Source: Actinomycetes bacterium
GTDB taxonomy: Bacteria; Actinomycetota; Acidimicrobiia; Acidimicrobiales; RAAP-2
DNA: 21,262 bases
Direction: 5' to 3'
Assembly (NCBI GenBank): GCA_021791615.1
Contig: JAJYWG010000494.1
Location: 1-21,262, forward strand
The notes below the pieces were generated by a model that was not told the DNA's origin, made no database searches, and saw only the letters and a program-made list of their open reading frames with translations. The number at the start of each line of letters is the position of its first letter. Within the stretch, counting starts at the first letter, position 1. Of the stretch, positions 15,476 to 21,262 are shown in pieces. The position numbers were made by a program, and so were the translations under genes.

Positions 15476-16378
15476 TCACCTCCTGGTGTCGGTTGGCGGT
15501 TGGCACGCCGCCGGCCGCCGGTCATTGGCCCGCCTGGTGGGGGGCCGACCCTCACCGCCCAAATAAGGGGTCGGAGCCCGAAACCGGACACCAGAACTTG
15601 GAGAACTTTCCGGCGACGGTCTGCGGTCGGCGTCGAGCCGGGCGGAACCGGCGCCAGTGGCGCGGGGCATGGGTGGTCCGCCGAGCCAGGCCACCACCCG
15701 GGCCTCCGCCCTCCGCCGGCGGTGACGGACCGAGTCGACGGCCATCCCCGTCAGCGACGCGGCTTCGACCAGGCTCATCCCACCCAGGCGGGTGTCGCCG
15801 ATCAGCGCCGCGTCGCCGGCTTCGATCACCCCTTCGGCCACCGCCTCGACCAGCACGAGATCGGGATGGCCGTAGGGGCGGGCCGGGACCTCCGAGCACA
15901 GGTGGCGTCCGGGGCGGCCCACCTCGGAGAGCTCTTTGGCCACCAGCGCCTTGGCGCGGTTGCGGGCCAGCCAGATCAGCCGGGCCGCCAACCGCTCCCG
16001 GCCGGGATCGGTCTTGGCGATCCCCTCCACCAGCCCGGCCAGCGCCTCGGCCTCGATGTCGGCCGCCTTGTGCGGGCACACATCGCACAGGCCCGAGGTG
16101 GCCCGGCGCAGCCCGAAGACCAGCACCCCGGCCAACCCGACCGTCCAGCGGCCGCCCTCGGCCCGGGCCCGGGCCAACAGCACGGCGATCGCCTGGTTGC
16201 GGACCCGGTAGCCGGTCGAAGGGTGCAACAACACCGCCCGAAGTTCGGTCAACGCCAACGGCCGCTGCGGCAGACCGGGAACGAGCCCCGCCTCCAAGAC
16301 CAGGGGTCGGGGCTCGGCGCACAGCAGCGCGAAGGCGTCCTCCAAGGTGTCGAACGGGCTGTCGGAGAGATGGGACAT
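15476..16378 (-). CDS. Sigma-factor-like / HTH DNA-binding protein, first gene of the T4SS series
   Basis: From ATG 16378 the protein has 300 residues; AAAGGAG five bases upstream favours this over the in-frame ATG at 16408. The N-terminal half is alpha-helical with a CDVCPHK motif (98-104). Residues about 172-230 resemble sigma-70 region 4 or a related helix-turn-helix: LVLVEAVAEGVIEAGDAALI, then MSLVEAASLTGMAVDSVRHRRRRAEARV. The last 65 residues are Pro/Arg-rich, and that stretch also contains a copy of the 41-base repeat, so the C-terminus may be poorly conserved. Its stop lies within the Shine-Dalgarno of the pilin gene. A regulator of the conjugation genes is the likely role. Region 2 of true sigma factors is not recognisable, so 'sigma-like' is tentative. 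Confidence 0.68.
   Translation of the reverse strand: MSHLSDSPFDTLEDAFALLCAEPRPLVLEAGLVPGLPQRPLALTELRAVLLHPSTGYRVRNQAIAVLLARARAEGGRWTVGLAGVLVFGLRRATSGLCDVCPHKAADIEAEALAGLVEGIAKTDPGRERLAARLIWLARNRAKALVAKELSEVGRPGRHLCSEVPARPYGHPDLVLVEAVAEGVIEAGDAALIGDTRLGGMSLVEAASLTGMAVDSVRHRRRRAEARVVAWLGGPPMPRATGAGSARLDADRRPSPESSPSSGVRFRAPTPYLGGEGRPPTRRANDRRPAACQPPTDTRR
15553..15593 (-). repeat. 41-base conserved element, copy 1, upstream of the pilin gene
   Basis: On the minus strand the element begins TGGTGTCCGG and ends TATTTGGGCGGTG. It aligns without gaps to copy 2 (17351-17391) at 32 of 41 positions, with most differences clustered in the middle (positions 18-23) and in a TTT/AAA triplet. It lies inside the 3' part of the sigma-like gene, 81 bases before the pilin GTG, and points toward it. 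A shared promoter/operator or a recombination site are the main options. Confidence 0.75.
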
Positions 16379-16408
16379 GGCGGCTCCTTTGCTCGATGGA
16401 GCCGCCAT
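16377..16408 (-). promoter_or_regulatory. Perfect 11-base hairpin over the start codon and SD of the sigma-like gene
   Basis: ATGGCGGCTCC (16377-16387) and its exact reverse complement (16398-16408) flank a 10-base loop. In the mRNA the 3' arm contains part of the Shine-Dalgarno (GGAG) and the start codon, so folding would hide the ribosome-binding site. This is a plausible translational switch for the first gene of the conjugation series. Confidence 0.6.
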
Positions 16409-16697
16409 CGCGCCCGAGGCGCTACTGCACGTTTCCTACACATCCGCTCCCACGACCCGCCCGGCCGGCTACTGCACCCGTGCACGAGCAACGCCGGAGA
16501 CGCACCAGCGCGCCCGCGTCAGTGCAGGTGAGAGCTACTACACGGCGGATGGCCACCGGCTCGGAGCACTACCGGAACAGCGATCTGCAGGCGCCCAAGA
16601 ATTTTCTCGGCCGGCCTCGCCGAGCCGCTCCCCGGGGCGGCTACTACAGCGGTGCAGTAGGGCTACTACGCCGGTGCAGTAGCCGCCCGGGACCCTC
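16379..16697 (-). promoter_or_regulatory. 319-base control region of the T4SS genes with repeated CTACTRCAC-type operators
   Basis: There is no gene in this gap. CTACTGCAC occurs at 16422-16430 and 16469-16477, and CTACTACAC at 16535-16543. Its inverse GTGCAGTAG occurs at 16652-16660 and 16674-16682. Related halves lie at 16480-16485 (GTGCAC), 16522-16527 (GTGCAG), 16641-16649 and 16663-16671. Two full dyads, 16641-16660 and 16663-16682, are spaced 22 bases centre to centre, about two helical turns. The stretch between 16590 and 16605 (CAAGAATTTTC) is unusually AT-rich and could be part of a promoter. Co-operative binding by the adjacent two-HTH protein is the obvious hypothesis. Confidence 0.65.
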
Positions 16698-17249
16698 TCA
16701 CCCTGCGGTCACGTACCGGCGCGGCGACTCGCTGACGAGCAGGACCCGACCATCGGCCTCGAGACGGTGGAGGGCGTTGCCCACCGCCCCCGACGAGCGG
16801 CCCCCGAGGCCCTTGGCGACCGCTGCCGGGCCGAGCCCATCGGGACCGGCGTGGACGCCCAGGTAGTTTAAGACGAGGGAGCGCAGCGCGCCCTTGCCCA
16901 AGCGGTCGGCCCCGACCTCGACGGGATTCGTCCCGGCGGCGTCGTCTTGGACGGACACGACCGCAGTGCCGTTCGCCTCGACCGCCTCGGAGACCTCGCT
17001 CTCCTTGGCGGTCACAGGTCCGGGGTCGACGCGATGCCAGCGGTCGGGCAGGCGCCGTCCGCCGTCGCGGCCGCTGTCGGTCCGAGCGGCCGTGCCCTCG
17101 CGCTCCATGGCGGCCAGGGTTTTGGCCGCAGTCGACCGGCCGAGCCCGGCCACCTCGGCCAGCTCGGTTGCGGTGGCCCCGGGCCAGGCGGCAAGCGCGG
17201 CGGCGACGGCTTCGGCGGGGGTCTGTCTGACGGGGGTGGGGGTGGTCAT
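16698..17249 (-). CDS. Two-domain winged-helix (MarR-like) transcriptional regulator
   Basis: The 183-residue protein contains two helix-turn-helix units. Residues about 13-58 read AVAAALAAWPGATATELAEV and then GRSTAAKTLAAMEREG. Residues about 120-182 read LRSLVLNYLGV, then GPAAVAKGLGGRSSGAVGNA and LHRLEADGRVLLV. Both follow the winged-helix pattern of MarR/IclR-type DNA readers. A hydrophilic linker (about 60-115) joins them. ATG 17249 is preceded by AAAGGAG, and the 13 bases CGAGCAAAGGAGC are identical to the leader of the sigma-like gene. Its gene ends at the repeated-operator region and starts divergently from the methyltransferases, so it may control both directions. No effector domain is visible. 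Confidence 0.75.
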   Translation of the reverse strand: MTTPTPVRQTPAEAVAAALAAWPGATATELAEVAGLGRSTAAKTLAAMEREGTAARTDSGRDGGRRLPDRWHRVDPGPVTAKESEVSEAVEANGTAVVSVQDDAAGTNPVEVGADRLGKGALRSLVLNYLGVHAGPDGLGPAAVAKGLGGRSSGAVGNALHRLEADGRVLLVSESPRRYVTAG

Positions 17250-17419
17250 GGCCTGCTCCTTTGCTCGGTGCTGTCTTGGTCTGGAGGAGCTACCTCCACC
17301 TCGGCGGCGACCTCAAGGCGGCCGCGGATTAGTCAGGAGAGCCGAAAAAGTGGTGTCCGGAAACGGGCCCTCGACCCTTATTTGGCCGGTGGCACGCCCT
17401 CCCCGGCCGTGGGCCGCCC
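17250..17419. promoter_or_regulatory. Divergent control region between the HTH regulator and methyltransferase genes
   Basis: The 170-base region must carry the start signals for both directions. It holds the SD leader of the regulator gene next to 17250, a small hairpin (TGGAGG/CCTCCA, 17282-17298), an AT-richer stretch at 17328-17350, and the second 41-base element at 17351-17391. No clear -35/-10 pair can be named. Confidence 0.5.
17351..17391 (+). repeat. 41-base conserved element, copy 2, upstream of the methyltransferases
   Basis: On the + strand it begins TGGTGTCCGGAAACGGG and ends TTATTTGGCCGGTG, 28 bases before ATG 17420. It matches copy 1 (15553-15593, opposite strand) at 32 of 41 positions without gaps. 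Each copy thus has the same orientation relative to its downstream gene. Confidence 0.75.
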
Positions 17420-18379
17420 ATGGCCACGACCACCACCCCCCGCACCCCCACCCTCGAGCACGCCGAGTCACAGCCACACAGCGGTCAGCGAGACGTCCGT
17501 CGGGTGCCGCTCGCCGTCTGGCCGGTCGGCCAGCGAAGCGCCCAGTACCAGCGGACCGGCCGCTACCACCCCGACTGCACCGCCCATCCCGGCAAGATGC
17601 TCCCCGACCTCGCCCGACGCATCGTCGTCGAGTACAGCCAGCCCGGCCAACTGGTCGCAGATCCGATGGCCGGCACCGGCACCACCTTGGTCGAAGCCGC
17701 CCTCGCCGGGCGGCGCGCGGTCGGCGTCGAGCTCGAAGCCCGCTGGGTCGACCTCGCCCGGCGAAACGCGGCGCATGTCCTCGACCCCGCCTCTCGCCGG
17801 CTCCTCACGGTGCACCAGGGGGACGCCACCGACCTCGGCGCGCTGCTCGGCGACGACGCCGGAGAAGTCGACCTCGTCTGCACCTCACCGCCGTATGCGT
17901 GCGACGTCGGCAACCTCGACACCACCAACTGGGGGGCCGGGCACAACCTGTGCGCGACCGCCGAGCGCAACTACTCGGCCGATCGGGCGAACCTCGGCCA
18001 CGCCCGCGGGCATGCCTACGAGCAGGCGATGGCCGCCGTGTATCGCGCCTGTCGCGCCGTGCTGCGCCCCGGCGGGATCTTGGCGGTCGTCACGAAGAAC
18101 ACCCGACGAAAAGGCCGCCTGTTCGACCTCGCCGGGCTGACCGTCGCCCTCGCCGAGGCAGCCGGGTTCACCTACCTCCAGCACGTGATCGCCCTGCACG
18201 CCGCGGTCCGAGACGGCGACCTCGTCGCCCGCCCCTCGTTCTGGCAGCGCACCCAGACCAGCAAGGCCGCCGCCCGAGGAGAGGTCGCCCACCTCGTCGT
18301 CCACGAGGACCTCTGCGTCTTCTCCGCCGGCCCCGCCCAGCTCACCTCATCCTCGAAGGAGACCGCCCGTGCCCACTGA
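17420..18379 (+). CDS. DNA methyltransferase 1, SPPY type (probable N4-cytosine or N6-adenine)
   Basis: The 319-residue protein has an AdoMet-binding motif I, DPMAGTGTTLVEA (81-93), followed by GVELE (102-106), and a catalytic motif TSPPY (155-159). SPPY is most common in N4-cytosine methyltransferases, although some N6-adenine enzymes share it. Before motif I lies HPGKMLPDLARRIVVEYS, typical of this methylase group. A region of about 60 residues after SPPY may serve in target recognition. ATG 17420 lacks a good ribosome-binding site. The gene overlaps the next, paralogous gene by 11 bases. No restriction endonuclease is seen nearby, so host-modification (anti-restriction) or regulation of the element is more likely than a full restriction-modification system. 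Confidence 0.85.
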   Translation: MATTTTPRTPTLEHAESQPHSGQRDVRRVPLAVWPVGQRSAQYQRTGRYHPDCTAHPGKMLPDLARRIVVEYSQPGQLVADPMAGTGTTLVEAALAGRRAVGVELEARWVDLARRNAAHVLDPASRRLLTVHQGDATDLGALLGDDAGEVDLVCTSPPYACDVGNLDTTNWGAGHNLCATAERNYSADRANLGHARGHAYEQAMAAVYRACRAVLRPGGILAVVTKNTRRKGRLFDLAGLTVALAEAAGFTYLQHVIALHAAVRDGDLVARPSFWQRTQTSKAAARGEVAHLVVHEDLCVFSAGPAQLTSSSKETARAH

Positions 18380-19205
18380 CCTTGCGCTGTCGGTCTGGCC
18401 GACCGCCCAGCACCCCGCCCGGGCCCAGCGCAAAGGGCGCTACGTCGAGCTGTCGGGCACCCACCCCGCCCGGATGCTCCCCGCCATCGCCCAGCGAGCG
18501 ATCGCCACCTACAGCCGTCCCGGCGACCTCGTCGTCGACCCGATGTGCGGGATCGGCACCACCTTGATCGAAGCCGTCCACTTGGGCCGTGACGCGATCG
18601 GCGTCGAGTACGAACAGCCCTGGGCCGAGCTCGCCCGAGGGAACCTCGCCCATGCGAGGTCTGAGGGTGCCACCGGGCACGGCGAGGTGATCTGCGGAGA
18701 CGGCCGCCACGTCGCCTCCCTCGTCGACCCGGCCGCACGCGGTCTCGTCGCCCTCGTGCTCACCAGCCCGCCGTATGGGTCCTCCCTCCACGGCCAGGTG
18801 AAGGCGATCCCCGGGGTGGGCGTGCGAAAGAGCCACGACCGCTACTCGACCGACCCGGCCAACCTCGCCCACGTCGGCCTCGCCGGCCTGCTCGACGCCA
18901 TGCGAGTCATGCTTACCGGCACGGCCGTGTTGCTACGGCGTGGCGGGTTCGTGGCCATGACCCTTCGGCCCTGGTGGCGAGGTGGGCGGCTCATCGACCT
19001 CCCCGGCGCACTCGCCCGCACCGGCGAGGACGCCGGGCTTGTCCTCTTCGAGCGAAATGTCGCCCTCCTCTGCGGGCTGCGCGACGACCAGCTCATCCCA
19101 CGCGCCTCGTTCTTCGCCCTCGAACAGGTCCGCCGGGCCCGGGCCCGCGGCGTCCCCCGCCTCGTCACCGCCCACGAGGACCTCGTCGTCTGGAAGGCGC
19201 CATGA
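18369..19205 (+). CDS. DNA methyltransferase 2, SPPY type, paralogue of the preceding gene
   Basis: The 278-residue protein follows the same plan: LSVWPTAQHPARAQRKGRY at the start (compare LAVWPVGQRSAQYQRTGRY in the first), motif I DPMCGIGTTLIEA (57-69), GVEYE (78-82) and TSPPY (132-136). The sequence after SPPY differs strongly from the first copy, so the two probably recognise different sites or different strands of one asymmetric site. The GTG start at 18369 has AAGGAG 8-9 bases upstream and overlaps the first gene by 11 bases. Its stop overlaps the next start as ATGA. Duplication followed by divergence of the target-recognition part is the simplest history. Confidence 0.85.
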   Translation: MPTDLALSVWPTAQHPARAQRKGRYVELSGTHPARMLPAIAQRAIATYSRPGDLVVDPMCGIGTTLIEAVHLGRDAIGVEYEQPWAELARGNLAHARSEGATGHGEVICGDGRHVASLVDPAARGLVALVLTSPPYGSSLHGQVKAIPGVGVRKSHDRYSTDPANLAHVGLAGLLDAMRVMLTGTAVLLRRGGFVAMTLRPWWRGGRLIDLPGALARTGEDAGLVLFERNVALLCGLRDDQLIPRASFFALEQVRRARARGVPRLVTAHEDLVVWKAP

Positions 19206-19492
19206 CCTTCCATGCGTCCCCGAACGCCGAGGGTCCTTCGACAAGAACCCACGTGCCCACAGCGCTCGGGGAGGGCGGCGACCACCCACCTCCGAGCAGC
19301 CGGCGCCACCTGGCCAGTGCCCTTCGGCTCCTCCCACCCACCTACGTGGCGATCACCGCCGACCAAGAAGCCCGCGCCATCGAAGCCCTCGCCGGGCTCC
19401 TCGCCGACGCCGACCGGCGCAACCCCGACCGAGCGATCAGCAGCACGCGAGCGGGCCGGACCCGGCCGACGCCTTCAGGCCGGGCTCCTTGA
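19202..19492 (+). CDS. Small protein of unknown function between methylase and recombinase
   Basis: The 96-residue frame starts in an ATGA overlap with the second methyltransferase, the junction style used throughout the element, which supports translation. The ends are low-complexity; the middle, RRHLASALRLLPPTYVAITA then DQEARAIEALAGLLADAD, looks like a compact helical segment. I do not recognise a family. Its place before the serine recombinase is compatible with a recombination directionality factor or an accessory protein, but nothing in the sequence proves that. Confidence 0.5.
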   Translation: MTFHASPNAEGPSTRTHVPTALGEGGDHPPPSSRRHLASALRLLPPTYVAITADQEARAIEALAGLLADADRRNPDRAISSTRAGRTRPTPSGRAP

Positions 19493-19556
19493 CACCGTCG
19501 TGGCGTCGAGGTCTCCTCTCGGCTCCCGACACAGCCCCGAGGACAGAGAGGACCCC

Positions 19557-21179
19557 ATGACCACCAAACGACGAGCAGCACCTGCGCCCCCGGCCGCCCT
19601 CGGAGCCGGGGGCGCAGCCGTCCGGGTCGCCTGCTACCTGCGGATCTCGACCGACGAGGAGCACCAGCCGTTCTCCCTCGGCGCGCAGGAGACCCGCCTC
19701 GGCGCGTTCGTCGCCAGCCAACCCGGCTGGGAGCACGTCAAGACCTACACCGACCAGTACTCCGGCGCCTACGCCGAGCGGCCCGCCCTCACCCAGGCAC
19801 TGCGCGACGCCCGCCTCGGGCGCTACGACATCCTCCTCGTCTACCGCGTCGACCGCTTCGCCCGGTCACTGAAGGTCCTCGTCGGGCTCCTCGAAGAGCT
19901 GGAGTCCGCCGGGGTCGCCTTCCGCTCGGCCACCGAGCCGATCGACACCTCCACGCCCACCGGACGGATGCTCGTCCAGCTCCTCGGCGTGTTCGCAGAG
20001 TTCGAGCGGGCCACCATCATCGACCGGGTCGTCGCCGGGATGGAACGAAAAGCCGCCCGCGGCGGCTGGCCCGGAGGGGCCGTCCCCTACGGGCTGCGCC
20101 TCGACGACGACAAGCACCTCGCGATCGAACCCTCCGAGTTCCCCCTCGTCGAGCGGATCTTCACCCGCTACGGCACCGACCACGCCGGGGCTGCCACCAT
20201 CGCCTCCGAGCTCAACGCCGATGCCTGCCGGACGAGAAGCGGCCGGCGCTGGTCACCCCAGGCGGTTCTGTTCATCCTGCGCAACCGCAGCTACCTCGGC
20301 GAGGTCACCTTCCGCGACGTCTGCCACCAGGCAGATACGCCCCTCATCGACCCCGACCTGTTCGACAAGGCCCAGACCCTTCTTGGCGAGCGTGGCGAGA
20401 GCTACGACCGTCGCATGACCCACGCCCATCCCGACTACCTCTTGACCGGGCTCGTCACCTGCAAGCGCTGCGGACGCAACTACGTCGGCGTCGCCGCGGC
20501 CGGACGAGGCCACCGCTACCGCTACTACTCCTGCTTCACCCGCCAGCGCTACGGCAAAGAGGCCTGCGACGGCGAGCGCATCCGCGCGGATGTCCTCGAA
20601 GCCGCCGTCCTCGACGCGCTCCTCACCTTCTACGCCGACCCCGACCTCATCGCCCGCGCCGTCGCGCTCAAGGACAACCAGCTCGCCGAGACCCTCCGGC
20701 ACCACCGCGACGAGATCGACGCCACGACCGCCGAGCTCAAGAAGACCGAAGCGGCCATCGAGCGCTACATCCTCGCCTTCGAGGCTGGCACCATCAGCGA
20801 CGACATGTTCGGCCCACGCGTCCGCGACCTCGGCGAGCGTGCCCGCACCCTGAAGACCCGGCGCGACGAGCTCGAAGAAGCAGCCGACCTCGCCGCCATG
20901 GACCCGCCCGCCCAAACCGACATTGACACCCTACGCACCGAGCTCGCCCACATCGTCGCCAACGGCACCGACGCTCATCGCAAGGCTGCCGCCCAGGCCT
21001 TCGTCTACCGTCTCGTCGTCGTCGAGCCCGGCGTCATCCAACCCACCTACCTCATACGCGGCGGCATCCCCACCGATCCGGACGACAACCCCGACCAAAC
21101 CGCCCCCACGTCGGCGTCTCGCGCCGTGACAGATTTGGTGGGCGCTGCCGGACTCGAACCGACGACCTGCTCGTTGTAA
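19557..21179 (+). CDS. Large serine recombinase (integrase) of the element
   Basis: From ATG 19557 (GAGAGG just upstream) the protein has 540 residues. The resolvase domain (about 22-165) has YLRIST with catalytic Ser31, and YRVDRFARS with the active-site arginines. The recombinase domain (about 176-275) has GGAVPYGLR and ILRNRSYLGEV. A zinc ribbon uses Cys302, Cys305, Cys326 and Cys337. A coiled-coil segment covers about 375-445. This is the complete layout of large serine integrases that insert and excise phages and integrative elements. The last 15 or so residues (VGAAGLEPTTCSL) are encoded inside the tRNA-Val gene on the opposite strand, with the stop in its anticodon loop. An earlier in-frame start is possible, but its sequence would be low-complexity. 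Confidence 0.93.
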   Translation: MTTKRRAAPAPPAALGAGGAAVRVACYLRISTDEEHQPFSLGAQETRLGAFVASQPGWEHVKTYTDQYSGAYAERPALTQALRDARLGRYDILLVYRVDRFARSLKVLVGLLEELESAGVAFRSATEPIDTSTPTGRMLVQLLGVFAEFERATIIDRVVAGMERKAARGGWPGGAVPYGLRLDDDKHLAIEPSEFPLVERIFTRYGTDHAGAATIASELNADACRTRSGRRWSPQAVLFILRNRSYLGEVTFRDVCHQADTPLIDPDLFDKAQTLLGERGESYDRRMTHAHPDYLLTGLVTCKRCGRNYVGVAAAGRGHRYRYYSCFTRQRYGKEACDGERIRADVLEAAVLDALLTFYADPDLIARAVALKDNQLAETLRHHRDEIDATTAELKKTEAAIERYILAFEAGTISDDMFGPRVRDLGERARTLKTRRDELEEAADLAAMDPPAQTDIDTLRTELAHIVANGTDAHRKAAAQAFVYRLVVVEPGVIQPTYLIRGGIPTDPDDNPDQTAPTSASRAVTDLVGAAGLEPTTCSL

Positions 21180-21212
21180 GCGAGCTGCTCTGACCAGCTG
21201 AGCTAAGCGCCC
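21136..21212 (-). tRNA. tRNA-Val (anticodon UAC), CCA encoded
   Basis: Read on the minus strand, a full cloverleaf forms. The acceptor stem GGGCGCT pairs perfectly with AGCGCCC. The D-arm is GCTC...GAGC. The anticodon stem GCTCG/CGAGC has loop CTTACAA, so the anticodon is UAC, reading GUA. The T-arm GTCGG/CCGGC has one G-T pair around TTCGAGT, and the end is A plus an encoded CCA. The 3' half overlaps the end of the recombinase gene on the other strand. Its 3' end faces the mobile element, the usual arrangement when a tRNA is an integration site. Confidence 0.95.
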
Positions 21213-21262
21213 TGCCGAGTGTCGGGCTGCGGGGCATCGGGCACGCGACCGGGCAGCACCAT

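Noticed and set aside
15553..17391. The paired 41-base copies as terminal repeats of an insertion sequence.
   Set aside because: No transposase lies between them, the enclosed genes fit the conjugation series, and no target duplication is evident. Kept as regulatory or recombination elements instead.
16894..18567. 557-codon + strand frame across the HTH gene and first methyltransferase.
   Set aside because: Arg/Pro-rich shadow frame crossing two well-supported genes; no domain visible.
1..21262. CRISPR arrays, rRNA genes, complete insertion sequences.
   Set aside because: No regularly spaced repeat arrays, rRNA-like stretches or transposase genes were seen on either strand.

Overview
The window is very GC-rich, with GTG and TTG starts, many 4-base GTGA stop/start overlaps and protein families typical of Actinomycetota. 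An Acidimicrobiia-like or other high-GC actinobacterial source is likely, but the sequence alone does not fix the taxon. Two blocks meet near position 6200.

Left block (1-6180, + strand): the downstream end of a kdp potassium operon. It opens with the last 40 codons of kdpC. The usual full-length kdpD is replaced by three genes: a KdpD sensor half (KdpD and USP domains) carrying an N-terminal OB-fold and a proline-rich linker, a stand-alone receiver protein, and a separate membrane histidine kinase holding the DUF4118-GAF-HisKA-HATPase half of KdpD. A KdpE-type OmpR-family regulator follows. Most junctions overlap, so the set is probably translationally coupled. A DUF2254 membrane protein gene comes next.

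Right block (6230-21179): an integrative conjugative-type element. A minus-strand series runs from about 17250 down to 6230. In order of transcription it encodes a two-HTH regulator, a sigma-region-4-like protein, a VirB2-like pilin, a TrbL/VirB6-like channel protein, a PrgI-family (VirB3-like) protein, a VirB4 ATPase, a VirD4/TraG coupling protein, a replication-relaxation protein (candidate relaxase or initiator) and a lytic transglycosylase/NlpC-P60 wall hydrolase. This fits a minimal Gram-positive type IV secretion system. Divergent from it, on the + strand, are two tandem paralogous SPPY-type DNA methyltransferases, a small unknown protein and a large serine recombinase. The recombinase reading frame runs into a tRNA-Val(UAC) gene on the opposite strand, which suggests that this tRNA is the integration site. 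The other end of the element was not found.

The non-coding DNA of the element is structured. The 319-base gap before the sigma-like gene holds about five copies of a CTACTRCAC-type dyad, and a perfect hairpin covers the start of that gene. A 41-base element (32/41 identical) occurs twice, each copy pointing at the gene behind it: one before the pilin gene, one before the methyltransferases. The gap between the coupling-protein and relaxation-protein genes holds two pairs of direct repeats plus an inverted repeat, a good oriT or initiator-binding candidate. The PrgI-family gene carries an apparent 1-base frameshift.
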